From Phycobacter sedimenti (GTDB taxonomy: Bacteria > Pseudomonadota > Alphaproteobacteria > Rhodobacterales > Rhodobacteraceae): 64,000 nt of DNA. The DNA lies in assembly GCF_038148855.1 (NCBI RefSeq), contig NZ_JBBVGR010000001.1:124001-188000 (forward strand), given 5' to 3'. The notes beneath the pieces were generated by a model. That model was not told the DNA's origin. It saw nothing but the letters and a program-made list of their open reading frames with translations, and searched no databases. Positions within the stretch are counted from its first letter, which is position 1, and every line of letters starts with the position of its first letter. This document shows positions 1 to 8,774 of the stretch, piece after piece. The position numbers and the translations under genes are program-made.

Positions 1-2
1 TG

Positions 3-1154
3 TCGCACGGCGACCACGTGAGCGAGATCGCTCCGGGGTTCGAGGTTTACGGTACCTCCCCCAATGCGCCTTTTGCCATCACCGCCGATGTGAACCGCAA
101 TTTCTATGCGGTTCAGTTTCACCCCGAGGTGCATCACACCCCCAATGGCGCAAAGCTCTATGAGAACTTTGTGAAACTGGCAGGGTTCACCGGCGACTGG
201 ACCATGGGCGCCTACCGCGAGCAGGCCATCGAAGCGATCCGTCAGCAGGTCGGCGACAAGCAGGTGATCTGCGGTCTGTCGGGCGGCGTTGACAGCTCGG
301 TTGCTGCCGTGCTGATCCACGAAGCCATAGGCGACCAGCTGACCTGCGTTTTCGTCGACCATGGCCTGTTGCGCAAAGGTGAGGCCGAAGAGGTCGTCAC
401 CATGTTCCGCGACCATTACAACATGCGCCTGATCCATGCGGACGAACAGGAGTTGTTCCTGGGCGAACTCGACGGTCAATCCGACCCCGAGACCAAGCGC
501 AAGATCATTGGCAAGCTGTTCATTGACGTGTTCCAGAAGCACGCCGACACGATCGAGGGCGCCGAGTTCCTTGCCCAAGGCACCCTCTACCCGGATGTGA
601 TCGAAAGCGTCTCCTTCTCCGGTGGTCCGTCGGTGACGATCAAATCCCACCACAATGTGGGCGGCCTGCCTGAAAAGATGGGCCTGAAGCTGGTCGAACC
701 CCTGCGCGAGTTGTTCAAGGACGAGGTGCGCGCGCTGGGCCGTGAACTGGGCCTGCCCGAAAGCTTCATCGGCCGCCACCCCTTCCCGGGGCCGGGTCTT
801 GCCATCCGCTGTCCGGGCGAAATCACCCGCGAAAAGCTGGAGATCCTGCGCGAAGCCGATGCGATCTACATCGATCAGATCCGCAAGCACGGTCTTTATG
901 ACGAGATCTGGCAGGCCTTCGTGGCCATCCTGCCGGTGCGCACCGTGGGCGTCATGGGCGATGGACGCACCTATGATTACGCCTGCGCCCTGCGGGCGGT
1001 TACCTCGGTCGATGGCATGACAGCGGATTACTATCCGTTCAGCCACGAATTCCTGGGCGAGACAGCCACCCGGATCATCAATGAGGTCAAGGGCATCAAC
1101 CGCTGCACCTATGACATCACCTCAAAACCCCCGGGCACGATCGAGTGGGAATGA
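3..1154 (+). CDS. guaA: GMP synthase (glutamine-hydrolysing), 3' part
   Basis: Makes GMP from XMP, ATP and glutamine, the last step of guanine nucleotide synthesis. The 5' end lies outside the window; the reading frame is open from base 3. What remains is the end of the class I glutamine amidotransferase domain, including the catalytic His and Glu in FHPEV, followed by the ATP pyrophosphatase domain with the PP-loop SGGVDSS and the C-terminal dimerisation domain ending in KPPGTIEWE, the usual GuaA terminus. The retained part is about 383 residues of a protein normally near 520. A long hairpin follows 15 bases after the stop. Identification is firm; the start cannot be seen. Confidence 0.98.
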   Translation, partial: SHGDHVSEIAPGFEVYGTSPNAPFAITADVNRNFYAVQFHPEVHHTPNGAKLYENFVKLAGFTGDWTMGAYREQAIEAIRQQVGDKQVICGLSGGVDSSVAAVLIHEAIGDQLTCVFVDHGLLRKGEAEEVVTMFRDHYNMRLIHADEQELFLGELDGQSDPETKRKIIGKLFIDVFQKHADTIEGAEFLAQGTLYPDVIESVSFSGGPSVTIKSHHNVGGLPEKMGLKLVEPLRELFKDEVRALGRELGLPESFIGRHPFPGPGLAIRCPGEITREKLEILREADAIYIDQIRKHGLYDEIWQAFVAILPVRTVGVMGDGRTYDYACALRAVTSVDGMTADYYPFSHEFLGETATRIINEVKGINRCTYDITSKPPGTIEWE

Positions 1155-1168
1155 TCTGAAACGGTTTT

Positions 1169-1206
1169 GGACCAGTGCTTTTTGCAAAGCACTGGTCCTC
1201 TTTCCT
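1169..1206 (+). terminator. Rho-independent terminator after guaA
   Basis: A 13-bp perfect stem, GGACCAGTGCTTT paired with AAAGCACTGGTCC, closes a TTGC loop and is followed by the pyrimidine-rich CTCTTTCC. The T-run is interrupted, so termination may be partial. It sits 15 bases after the guaA stop and well before the next gene. Confidence 0.7.
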
Positions 1207-1326
1207 GTTGGTCCGCGATATCTCTCAACGAGACGGGCATCATCTGCCCTTTATTCAGCGGCTTCAGTCTTGACCTTTGGCGCGATTTCCCCCCTTCTGC
1301 AGCCCAATCACGGGGAGTGAGGCACC

Positions 1327-2223
1327 ATGGACAAGCAACCGGCTGAAATCGCAAAAGCTGCGCTTTGGATGACCGGTGCGATCGTATCCTTCTCCTCCAT
1401 GGCCATCGCCGGCCGAGAAGCCGGTCTTACGCTCGATACATTTGAAATCATGACCTACCGAAGCCTTGTCGGGGTCATTGTCGTCGTCGCGGCCCTGACC
1501 GTGTTCCGTAAATGGCATCTGGTGCGCCGGGATCGGCTTGGGCTGCACGCGGTTCGCAACCTGGCGCATTTCACCGGGCAGAACCTGTGGTTTTTTGCTG
1601 TCACGGCTATTCCCCTTGCGCAGGTCTTCGCGCTTGAGTTCACCTCCCCCATATGGGTGATCATTCTGTCTCCCCTGATGCTGGGGGAACGTATGACGCG
1701 ACTGCGGGCGGGGGCGGCTGTGCTTGGCTTCATAGGCATTCTGATTGTCGCACGCCCGTCCCCCGAAACGATCAGCCCCGGAATCCTGACCGCAGCGGCC
1801 TGTGCGATCTTCTTTGCGCTGACGGCGATCTTCACCAAGAGACTGACCCGCCACGAAGACATCACGTCGATCCTGTTCTGGCTCACCACCATGCAGCTCG
1901 TCTTTGGACTGGTGATGTCCGGCTGGGATGGAGACATTGCAATCCCGGACCTGAAAACCCTGCCCTGGCTGGTCCTGATCGGTCTTGCCGGCCTGGCCGC
2001 GCATTTTTGCCTGACGACGGCATTGTCCCTGGCCCCGGCCACAGTGGTAATGCCCATCGATTTCACCCGTTTGCCGGTCATCGCCATTGGTGGCATGCTG
2101 ATCTACGGCGAAGAAGTGGTGATCTGGACCATCGTCGGCGCCATTGTGATTTTTGCCGCCAACTACATCAATATTCTGGACGCATCCGGGAAACTGCGTG
2201 CGCGAAAGCCGCATATCCAATAA
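1327..2223 (+). CDS. EamA/DMT-family inner-membrane transporter (first of two)
   Basis: 298 residues, the standard length of drug/metabolite transporters, with about ten hydrophobic segments arranged as two EamA repeats. Each repeat ends in the glycine-rich segment typical of the family (GERMTRLRAGAAVLGFIGI in the first half). Substrate cannot be read from sequence; members export amino acids, purines or other metabolites. The start ATG is preceded by GGGGAGTGAGGCACC. A second, unrelated-in-detail EamA gene follows 50 bases downstream, with a GACCCGGT-type hairpin between them (2233-2254) that lacks a T-run, so the two may be cotranscribed. Confidence 0.9.
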   Translation: MDKQPAEIAKAALWMTGAIVSFSSMAIAGREAGLTLDTFEIMTYRSLVGVIVVVAALTVFRKWHLVRRDRLGLHAVRNLAHFTGQNLWFFAVTAIPLAQVFALEFTSPIWVIILSPLMLGERMTRLRAGAAVLGFIGILIVARPSPETISPGILTAAACAIFFALTAIFTKRLTRHEDITSILFWLTTMQLVFGLVMSGWDGDIAIPDLKTLPWLVLIGLAGLAAHFCLTTALSLAPATVVMPIDFTRLPVIAIGGMLIYGEEVVIWTIVGAIVIFAANYINILDASGKLRARKPHIQ

Positions 2224-2273
2224 GCCGCAGGAACCGGGTCGTTTTGGACCCGGTCAGGGGTCATGGTGGCGGC

Positions 2274-3188
2274 ATGACACAGCAAAAATCACTCTCCACT
2301 CGTGCTCTGCTTGAGCTTCTCGTCCTGGGCACGCTCTGGGGCGGATCATTCCTGTCCATCCATGTGGCGCTTACCGAGGTTCCGGTGCTCACCTCGGTCC
2401 TGCACCGCTGCGGGTGGGGCGCTTTGGTTCTGTGGGGGGCAGTCCTGGTCTTGCGCCTTCCGGTGCCCCGCGCCCCCGGGATTTGGGGCAGCTTCCTGGT
2501 CATGGGTCTGTTGAACAATCTTCTGCCCTTCAGCCTGATGGCCTGGGGGCAGCTTCATATCGAAACCGGTCTGACCTCGATCCTGAATGCCACAACCGCG
2601 GTTTTTGGGGTCCTCGTCGCCTCGATTGCCTTTGCCGACGAGAGGCTGACTCTCCGGCGCTGTATTGGCGTATGCTTTGGCTTTCTGGGCGTTTCCACCG
2701 CAATCGGCCTCGATAGCTTTGCAAGTTTGGACCTACGAAGCGGCGCGCAGCTCGCGGTTCTTGCCGGCACCTTCTCCTATGCGCTGGCCGCCGTATGGGC
2801 GCGCCGGTTTTTGTCCGCTCTTGCCCCGCAGGTGGCGGCTGCCGGAATGCTCACGGCTTCGGCCCTGTGCCTGGCGCCTTTTGCCATCTTGATCGACGGC
2901 AAGCCAAGCTGGAACCTTGCGCCGACAACCTGGGCCGCCATTTTTTACTACGCTGTCTTTGCAACCGCCGGGGCCTACCTTTTGTACTACCGGATCCTTG
3001 GCATGGTGGGCAGCGGCAACCTCATGCTGGTGACGCTGATCATCCCGCCAGTCGCAATTGTCCTCGGGGCGCTCGTTCTGGATGAGGCTCTGCAGCCTCA
3101 GGCCTTTGCCGGATTTGGCCTTCTCGGGCTGGGCCTGCTGATCCTGAACGGCTGGTTCAGATGGCCGCTGCCCCCGCGGCGCAATTGA
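2274..3188 (+). CDS. EamA/DMT-family inner-membrane transporter (second of two)
   Basis: 304 residues, about ten membrane segments in two EamA repeats; the N-terminal segment contains LGTLWGGSF, the typical first helix signature of these permeases. The frame stays open for 621 bases upstream through the preceding gene, but the real start is the ATG at 2274, where the DMT signature begins some 20 residues in. It diverges clearly from the first EamA protein, so it is probably not a recent duplicate. Substrate unknown; export of an amino acid or other small metabolite is the usual role of the family. Confidence 0.88.
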   Translation: MTQQKSLSTRALLELLVLGTLWGGSFLSIHVALTEVPVLTSVLHRCGWGALVLWGAVLVLRLPVPRAPGIWGSFLVMGLLNNLLPFSLMAWGQLHIETGLTSILNATTAVFGVLVASIAFADERLTLRRCIGVCFGFLGVSTAIGLDSFASLDLRSGAQLAVLAGTFSYALAAVWARRFLSALAPQVAAAGMLTASALCLAPFAILIDGKPSWNLAPTTWAAIFYYAVFATAGAYLLYYRILGMVGSGNLMLVTLIIPPVAIVLGALVLDEALQPQAFAGFGLLGLGLLILNGWFRWPLPPRRN

Positions 3189-3247
3189 CCCCGCCTCCGA
3201 CACTGGCTAGCAAGGCGCGAAGACCTCAAAACCGATCTGGAACACAC

Positions 3248-4111
3248 ATGCTCTATTCTTCCGCACAGGACTGGCGCGATGCTGCCCACAAACGTGTCCT
3301 CTTTTTTGGCATGTCTGGCCTGGGCAAGACCTATGTCAGCAATATCCTGCGCGGCGCCGGAGACTGGTTCCACTACTCGATCGATTACCGCATCGGCACC
3401 CGCTACATGGGCGAATACATCGCCGACAATGCAAAGGCCGAGGCGATGAAAGTACCCTTTCTGCGCGATCTGCTGTTGTCGGACTCGATCTACATCGGCT
3501 CCAACATCACCTTCGACAACCTGACGCCCGTCTCCTCTTATCTGGGCAAGCCCGGCGATACTGCAAAAGGTGGCCTGCCAATGGACGAATACCGTCGTCG
3601 GCAGGAACAGTTTCGCATGGCAGAAATCCATGCGCTGCTCGACACCGAGTATTTCATCGACCGCGCCGGGCGGCTCTATGACTATCCGCATTTCATCTGC
3701 GACACCGGCGGGTCGATCTGCGAATGGGTCGATCCGGAAGACCCCAATGATCCGGTCCTGTCTGAACTGTCAAAAAATGCGCTGATGATCTGGATCAAGG
3801 GCGATGACGCGCATACCGAAGAGCTGATCCGCCGCTTTGACCGCGCCCCCAAACCCATGTCCTATCAGGCAGAGTTCCTGACCCGCGTCTGGGAAGACTA
3901 TCTTAGCAAAAACAGGATATCAGAGGCGGATGTCGACCCAGATGCCTTTATCCGATGGACCTATGCACAGGCCCTTGCCCATCGCCAGCCCCGCTATGAA
4001 GCGATGGCGCGCAACTGGGGCATCACTGTCACTGCCGATCAGATCAGTGCGGTGCGCGATGAGGCCGGTTTCATGGACTTGATCGCAAGCACCCTTGAGA
4101 CGGCAGCCTAA
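3248..4111 (+). CDS. P-loop ATPase of unknown function next to metA
   Basis: 287 residues. A Walker A loop GMSGLGKT lies at about residues 21-28, right at the start of a nucleotide-kinase-like fold, followed by a segment with many aromatic residues and an acidic centre (CDTGGSICEWVDPEDPND). That DTGG/CEW stretch could supply the Mg-binding acid. No transmembrane segment. I recognise it as a conserved roseobacter protein usually just called ATPase, and cannot assign a substrate. The ATG at 3248 is chosen because the in-frame extension upstream (from 3161) is low-complexity and overlaps the previous gene. metA follows 51 bases later on the same strand, suggesting cotranscription. Confidence 0.75.
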   Translation: MLYSSAQDWRDAAHKRVLFFGMSGLGKTYVSNILRGAGDWFHYSIDYRIGTRYMGEYIADNAKAEAMKVPFLRDLLLSDSIYIGSNITFDNLTPVSSYLGKPGDTAKGGLPMDEYRRRQEQFRMAEIHALLDTEYFIDRAGRLYDYPHFICDTGGSICEWVDPEDPNDPVLSELSKNALMIWIKGDDAHTEELIRRFDRAPKPMSYQAEFLTRVWEDYLSKNRISEADVDPDAFIRWTYAQALAHRQPRYEAMARNWGITVTADQISAVRDEAGFMDLIASTLETAA

Positions 4112-4162
4112 GCGCCCTATTTCTGGCCCTCCAACCCTCCACACCAACCTTCAGGACCTGAC

Positions 4163-5080
4163 ATGCCTATCAAGATCCCTTCTGACCTGCCCGCCTATGA
4201 CGTTCTGACGAACGAAGGCGTGATGGTCATGTCGCCGGATCAGGCGGCGCGTCAGGACATCCGCCCCTTGCGCATCGGTCTGCTCAATCTGATGCCCAAG
4301 AAGATCCAGACCGAAAACCAGTTCGCGCGTCTTATCGGGGCCACCCCGCTGCAGATCGAGCTGTCGCTTATCCGCATGACCGAGCATCAGACCAAGAACA
4401 CCGCCGCCGAGCATATGGCAGAGTTCTATCGCCCCTTTCAGGAGATGAAGGAAGAGCGGTTCGACGGGCTGATCATCACCGGAGCCCCGATCGAACACCT
4501 GGACTTCACCGATGTCACCTATTGGGATGAGCTGTGCGAGGTCTTTGACTGGACGCAGACCAATGTGCATTCCACATTTGGCGTCTGCTGGGGCGGCATG
4601 GCCATGATCAATTACTTCCACGGCGTGAAAAAGCACATGTTGGATCACAAGGCCTTTGGCTGTTTCCGGCACCAGAGCCTTGTGCCCGCCTCACCTTACC
4701 TGCGCGGCTTTTCCGATGACTGCGTGATCCCGGTCTCGCGGTGGACGGAAATGAAGCAGGATGAGATCGACAGCCACCCGGAACTGACCACCCTGTTGGG
4801 AAGTGATGAAGTCGGCCCCTGCCTGGTCGAGGATCCGGGCCATCGTGCCCTCTATATCTTCAATCACTTCGAGTACGACAGTGACACGCTCAAGCAGGAG
4901 TATGACCGCGACGTGGCCAATGGCACCGAGATCAATGTGCCGATCAATTATTACCCGGGGGACGATCCAAGCTGCCCGCCACAGAACCGTTGGCGCAGCC
5001 ATGCGCATCTGTTGTATGGCAACTGGATCAATCAAATCTACCAGAGCACGCCCTTTGATCTGAACAACATCGGGCAATAA
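4163..5080 (+). CDS. metA: Homoserine O-acetyltransferase, MetA fold
   Basis: 305 residues, full length for MetA. It activates homoserine for methionine synthesis by O-acylation. Catalytic Cys142 (VCWGG), His235 and Glu237 (NHFEYD) sit at the canonical numbers. Residue 111 is Glu (GAPIE), not Gly: in this family Glu at 111 goes with acetyl-CoA use and Gly with succinyl-CoA, so the product should be O-acetylhomoserine even though such proteins are often labelled succinyltransferase. RBS is CAGGACCTGAC before the ATG. There is no room for a riboswitch in the 51-base gap upstream. A hydrolase gene starts 4 bases after the stop. Confidence 0.97.
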   Translation: MPIKIPSDLPAYDVLTNEGVMVMSPDQAARQDIRPLRIGLLNLMPKKIQTENQFARLIGATPLQIELSLIRMTEHQTKNTAAEHMAEFYRPFQEMKEERFDGLIITGAPIEHLDFTDVTYWDELCEVFDWTQTNVHSTFGVCWGGMAMINYFHGVKKHMLDHKAFGCFRHQSLVPASPYLRGFSDDCVIPVSRWTEMKQDEIDSHPELTTLLGSDEVGPCLVEDPGHRALYIFNHFEYDSDTLKQEYDRDVANGTEINVPINYYPGDDPSCPPQNRWRSHAHLLYGNWINQIYQSTPFDLNNIGQ

Positions 5081-5084
5081 ATCC

Positions 5085-6035
5085 TTGATTTCCCTTGTCG
5101 CAGCTCTTGGTGCGGGGATCGGCGTGACGGCCCTTCAAAACCGTCGCCGCCAAAGCCGCGCCCGCACCACGCATCCGCCCCGGGGACAGTTTATCGATGT
5201 CGGCGGCACCCGGATTCACGCGGTCGAAATCGGCCAGCCCGCAGGCAGCGCGCCGGAGGTGGTCCTGATCCATGGCTCCAACGGCAGCACCCGCGACATG
5301 AGCTTTCGCCTCGCACCCGCCCTAGCGCCCCGTTACCGGGTGCTGATGCTGGATCGGCCGGGTCTTGGCTATTCCGACCCGCTCGGAGCACAGCCTGCCA
5401 CCCTTGAAGAACAGGCCACCGTTCTGTCTGAGGCTGCAAGAACGATGCGGTTTGAACGCCCAATCGTGCTGGGTCAAAGCTATGGCGGAGCTGTGGCGCT
5501 GGCTTGGGCACTGCATCGCCCGGACGGCCTGTCGGCCTTGGTGTCGGTCTCGGGTGTCTCACACCCCTGGGATGGGTCATTGGACCTGTTTTACCGAGTG
5601 ACTTCGACCCGCGCCGGGCAGCATCTGTTGATCCCCCTGATCACTGCCTTTGTTCCCGACCAGACGGTGCGACGCGCTTTGACGGACGTTTTTGCTCCGC
5701 AAGAGGTTCCGCAAGGCTATGCAGAACACCTTGGCATCGGTTTGACCCTCCGAAGTGGCACCCTGCGGGCCAATGCCCGCCAGCGGGCAGCGCTGTTCGA
5801 AGACATAAAAAAGCTATCCCCGCACTATGACCGCATCACCGCCCCCGCCGAGCTGGTCCATGGTGATGCCGACACTACGGTCGGCTTGCAGATTCACGCC
5901 AGAAGGCTGGCTGAGGACCTGCCAGCGGCAAATCTGACCGTCCTCCCCGGAATCGGCCATATGCCCCACCATGTCTCGACGCCCGAGGTGGTCGATGCCG
6001 TCGACCGCGCTGCCCTGCGGGCAGGATTGCTGTAA
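5085..6035 (+). CDS. Alpha/beta-fold hydrolase
   Basis: 316 residues beginning with a TTG codon just after metA. The first ~20 residues are hydrophobic (LVAALGAGIGVTAL) and may act as a membrane anchor or uncleaved signal. The fold shows the oxyanion segment HGSNGS (63-68), nucleophile elbow GQSYGG with Ser132, acid HGDADT with Asp263, and His292 in GIGHMPHH. Substrate is not evident. The 4-base spacing to metA implies the same transcript. The TTG start is the only one close to metA that keeps the hydrophobic N-terminus; a shorter form is possible. Confidence 0.85.
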   Translation: MISLVAALGAGIGVTALQNRRRQSRARTTHPPRGQFIDVGGTRIHAVEIGQPAGSAPEVVLIHGSNGSTRDMSFRLAPALAPRYRVLMLDRPGLGYSDPLGAQPATLEEQATVLSEAARTMRFERPIVLGQSYGGAVALAWALHRPDGLSALVSVSGVSHPWDGSLDLFYRVTSTRAGQHLLIPLITAFVPDQTVRRALTDVFAPQEVPQGYAEHLGIGLTLRSGTLRANARQRAALFEDIKKLSPHYDRITAPAELVHGDADTTVGLQIHARRLAEDLPAANLTVLPGIGHMPHHVSTPEVVDAVDRAALRAGLL

Positions 6036-6097
6036 ATCGGGCTCACATTGCCCGGTCCGATCCCCTATATAGAACAGATGACAGAAAGGCTTTCCCC

Positions 6098-6967
6098 ATG
6101 ACTCTGCCATTTGACGGCGCCATCAGCCGCTATTTTGAGACAGAAGCGCCGGATGCTGTTCGCAGCGCAATCCAGTCTGCGGACAAGGATGACATACTGG
6201 ACCCGAGTTATCCGCACGAACAGCGGATGAAGGGAAAGCTCTATAATGCCGAAATGGCGGCCCTGCAGATCGAACTTGTGAAACTGCAGTCCTGGGTGAA
6301 ATCCACCGGCGCCCGCATCTGCATTGTCTTTGAGGGCCGCGATGCGGCTGGTAAGGGCGGAACAATCAAGAGGTTCCGCGAGAACCTTAATCCGCGCGGC
6401 GCGCGGGTTGTTGCACTTTCGAAACCCAGCGAAGCCGAACAAAGCCAGTGGTATTTCCAGCGCTACATCGATCATCTGCCTTCGGGTGGCGAAATCACCT
6501 TCTTCGATCGCAGCTGGTACAATCGCGGCGTGGTCGAACATGTCTTCGGCTTCTGTACCCCTGAACAACGCGAACGGTTTTTCCATCAGGTCACGAGCTT
6601 TGAGGAGGCCCTTGTCGAAGACGGGATCCACCTGTTCAAACTCTGGCTGAACGTCGGCCGCGCCGAGCAGCTGCGACGCTTCCTGGCACGTGAAAACGAC
6701 CCCCTAAAGCACTGGAAGTTAAGCGACATCGACGTCAAAGGCCTGGCGCGCTGGGCGCCATACACAAAGGCCATCGGTGAGACGTTGACCCGAAGCCACA
6801 CTGCGATTGCGCCCTGGACGATCGTCCGGTCGGATGACAAACGTCGCGGCCGCCTCGAAGCGATCCGATCGGTTCTTCACAGGATCGATTACGACAACAA
6901 GAACGCGGTCGCCATCGGCAATACCGATGAGATGATTTGCGGCGGGCCTGAGATCTGGCATGCGTAA
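6098..6967 (+). CDS. ppk2: Polyphosphate kinase 2
   Basis: 289 residues, a single-domain PPK2. It transfers phosphate between polyphosphate and nucleotides; short PPK2 enzymes of this kind usually run from polyphosphate towards NDP or NTP. Walker A-like FEGRDAAGKGG is at 78-88 and Walker B-like FFDRSWYNRG at 135-144, followed by the helical lid with RFLARENDPLKHWKLS. The start ATG follows AGAAAGGCTTTCCCC. A TetR regulator overlaps its last 8 bases, so the two are translated from one message. Which nucleotide is used cannot be decided here. Confidence 0.93.
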   Translation: MTLPFDGAISRYFETEAPDAVRSAIQSADKDDILDPSYPHEQRMKGKLYNAEMAALQIELVKLQSWVKSTGARICIVFEGRDAAGKGGTIKRFRENLNPRGARVVALSKPSEAEQSQWYFQRYIDHLPSGGEITFFDRSWYNRGVVEHVFGFCTPEQRERFFHQVTSFEEALVEDGIHLFKLWLNVGRAEQLRRFLARENDPLKHWKLSDIDVKGLARWAPYTKAIGETLTRSHTAIAPWTIVRSDDKRRGRLEAIRSVLHRIDYDNKNAVAIGNTDEMICGGPEIWHA

Positions 6968-7577
6968 ACGCGGCTATCATCATGGCAACCTGCGGCAGGC
7001 TCTGGTTGAGGCCGCCCTGGGCCTGATCGAGGCCAAGGGCCCCACGGGATTCACCCTGTCCGAAGCGGCAAAGCAGGCGGGCGTCACGCCGGCCGCTGTT
7101 TACCGCCACTTTGAAGGGCGCGAGGATCTCATTGCAGAGGCAGCGAAACAGGGTTTCGTGATGTTCGCCGACCTGATGCAGCACGCCTATGACAAATACC
7201 AGCCGTCGGCCCTGGCAGCCTTTGAGGCCACAGGCCGGGCCTATCTGGCCTTCGCACGCAAGCATCCGGGCCATTACATCGCCATGTTCGAAAGCGGCAT
7301 CTCGGTCAATCGCACACCCGAGCTTGCAGATGCGGCTGCCCGCGCCCGCCGCATTCTGGAACAAGCCGCATCAGATCTCAGCCAGCACATCCCGGCAGAC
7401 AAGCGTCCGCCCGCCTCCATGTTCTCGGCCCATATCATGGCGCTGAGCCATGGTGTCGTTGAGCTCTACGCCCGCAATGCACCGGGTGCGGCCTCTCCGT
7501 TTTCACCGGATGACCTGTTGGAGAGCGGGATCATGATCTACCTGCGCGGCCTGGGCCTTATCGATCCCGATCGATAA
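6960..7577 (+). CDS. TetR/AcrR-family transcriptional regulator
   Basis: 205 residues. The N-terminal helix-turn-helix reads LSEAAKQAGVTPAAVYRHFEGRED (within residues ~38-62), the classic TetR recognition helix ending in YRHF. The C-terminal part resembles the WHG-type ligand/dimerisation domain (KHPGHYIAMFE). Its start lies inside the end of ppk2 (8-base overlap), so it is translationally coupled. Targets unknown; autoregulation of the ppk2-tetR unit is plausible. A strong bidirectional terminator follows. Confidence 0.9.
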   Translation: MRKRGYHHGNLRQALVEAALGLIEAKGPTGFTLSEAAKQAGVTPAAVYRHFEGREDLIAEAAKQGFVMFADLMQHAYDKYQPSALAAFEATGRAYLAFARKHPGHYIAMFESGISVNRTPELADAAARARRILEQAASDLSQHIPADKRPPASMFSAHIMALSHGVVELYARNAPGAASPFSPDDLLESGIMIYLRGLGLIDPDR

Positions 7578-7608
7578 GGCCGCAGCATCACAGGAACTGC
7601 CTCCGACA

Positions 7609-7648
7609 ACAAAAAAAGGCCGCAGATTTCTCTGCGGCCTTTTCCATC
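7609..7648. terminator. Bidirectional terminator between tetR and rpsI
   Basis: AAAAGGCCGCAG and CTGCGGCCTTTT form a 12-bp inverted repeat around ATTTCT, with an A-run on the left and a T-run on the right. It can end tetR transcription rightwards and rplM-rpsI transcription leftwards. Confidence 0.9.
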
Positions 7649-7663
7649 TGTGAACCCAGGCGA

Positions 7664-8149
7664 TTAACGCTTGGAGAACTGGAACGAGCGGCGGGCCTTG
7701 CGGCGGCCGAACTTCTTACGTTCAACGACACGGCTGTCGCGGGTCAGGAAGCCTGCTGCTTTCAGTGCGCCGCGCAGCGACGGATCATAAAGCTGCAGCG
7801 CCTTGGAGATGCCGTGCTTGACCGCACCGGCCTGACCGGACAGACCGCCGCCCTTGACGGTTGCGACGACGTCGAACTGGTCTTCCACACCGGCCACGGT
7901 GAACGGCTGGCGCAGGATCATCTGCAGCACGGGACGGGCAAAATACGCCTTCATTTCCTTGCCGTTCACGGAGACCTTGCCGGAGCCCGGCTTGATCCAG
8001 ACACGGGCAACCGCATCTTTCCGCTTGCCGGTGGCGTAGGAACGTCCCAGCTCGTCACGGACGGGCTCACGGGAAATGGTTTCTTCAGCGACAGCTTCCA
8101 CGCCTGCAACGGCGCCCAGCTCTTCGAGAGTGTTGATCTGATCAGCCAT
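7664..8149 (-). CDS. rpsI: 30S ribosomal protein S9
   Basis: 161 residues: about 30 poorly conserved N-terminal residues, then the S9 core starting YATGKRKDAVARVW and ending in the conserved KKFGRRKARRSFQFSKR tail, whose last Arg reaches the P-site tRNA in ribosomes. The N-terminal extension is common in alphaproteobacteria. It lies 5 bases downstream of rplM on the same strand, the usual rplM-rpsI operon. Confidence 0.99.
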   Translation of the reverse strand: MADQINTLEELGAVAGVEAVAEETISREPVRDELGRSYATGKRKDAVARVWIKPGSGKVSVNGKEMKAYFARPVLQMILRQPFTVAGVEDQFDVVATVKGGGLSGQAGAVKHGISKALQLYDPSLRGALKAAGFLTRDSRVVERKKFGRRKARRSFQFSKR

Positions 8150-8154
8150 CGGTC

Positions 8155-8613
8155 TCAGCTCCGCGTGTTTTTCTTGTTCATGGATTTGACATCCAGAACC
8201 TCGGGGGCCTGGGCCTCATGCGGGTGCGCGGCACCGGCATAGATACGCAGGTTGGTCATCTGCTTGCGCGACAGGCGGTTGCCCGGCAGCATGCGCTTGA
8301 CGGCCTGGTAAACAACACGCTCGGGGTGCGCGCCTTCCAGGATCTGCTGCTTGGTGCGGGACTTGATGCCGCCCGGATGGCCCGTGTGCCAGTAGAAGTG
8401 CTCTTCGCGCTTCTTGCCGGTCATCTGCACCTTGTCGGCGTTGATGATGATGACGTTGTCGCCCATGTCCATGTTGGGCGTGAACGAGGCTTTGTGCTTG
8501 CCACGCAGGCGCATGGCAACGATCGAGGCAAGACGGCCCAGAACAACGCCCTCGGCGTCGATCAGGATCCACTTCTTGTCGATATCTGCCGGTGTAGCAG
8601 AGAAGGTTTTCAT
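8155..8613 (-). CDS. rplM: 50S ribosomal protein L13
   Basis: 152 residues, a slightly long L13, with the family core WILIDAEGVVLGRLAS and the GDNVIIINADKV strand. The frame extends 16 codons upstream but the product begins MKTFSATPADIDKKW at 8613, matching other alphaproteobacterial L13 proteins. First gene of the rplM-rpsI operon; the 160-bp AT-rich region upstream (8614-8774) presumably holds the promoter, though I could not pick a single -35/-10 pair. Confidence 0.98.
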   Translation of the reverse strand: MKTFSATPADIDKKWILIDAEGVVLGRLASIVAMRLRGKHKASFTPNMDMGDNVIIINADKVQMTGKKREEHFYWHTGHPGGIKSRTKQQILEGAHPERVVYQAVKRMLPGNRLSRKQMTNLRIYAGAAHPHEAQAPEVLDVKSMNKKNTRS

Positions 8614-8774
8614 GGCAGGTCTATCCTGTTTGTCGTGAAGGCGCACGGAGAACCCCGGCACCTGAATTCGATGGACGGGGTTTACGGTGAAGAAAGTGGC
8701 GCGTCAACACATCAAAACAATAATTTACCCTTCGCATTCAATGACTTAAAAATTAGGTATTAGAATACCCCACG

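Noticed and set aside
4112..4162. SAM-II or SAM/SAH riboswitch before metA
   Set aside because: Only 51 bases, no pseudoknot or conserved bases.
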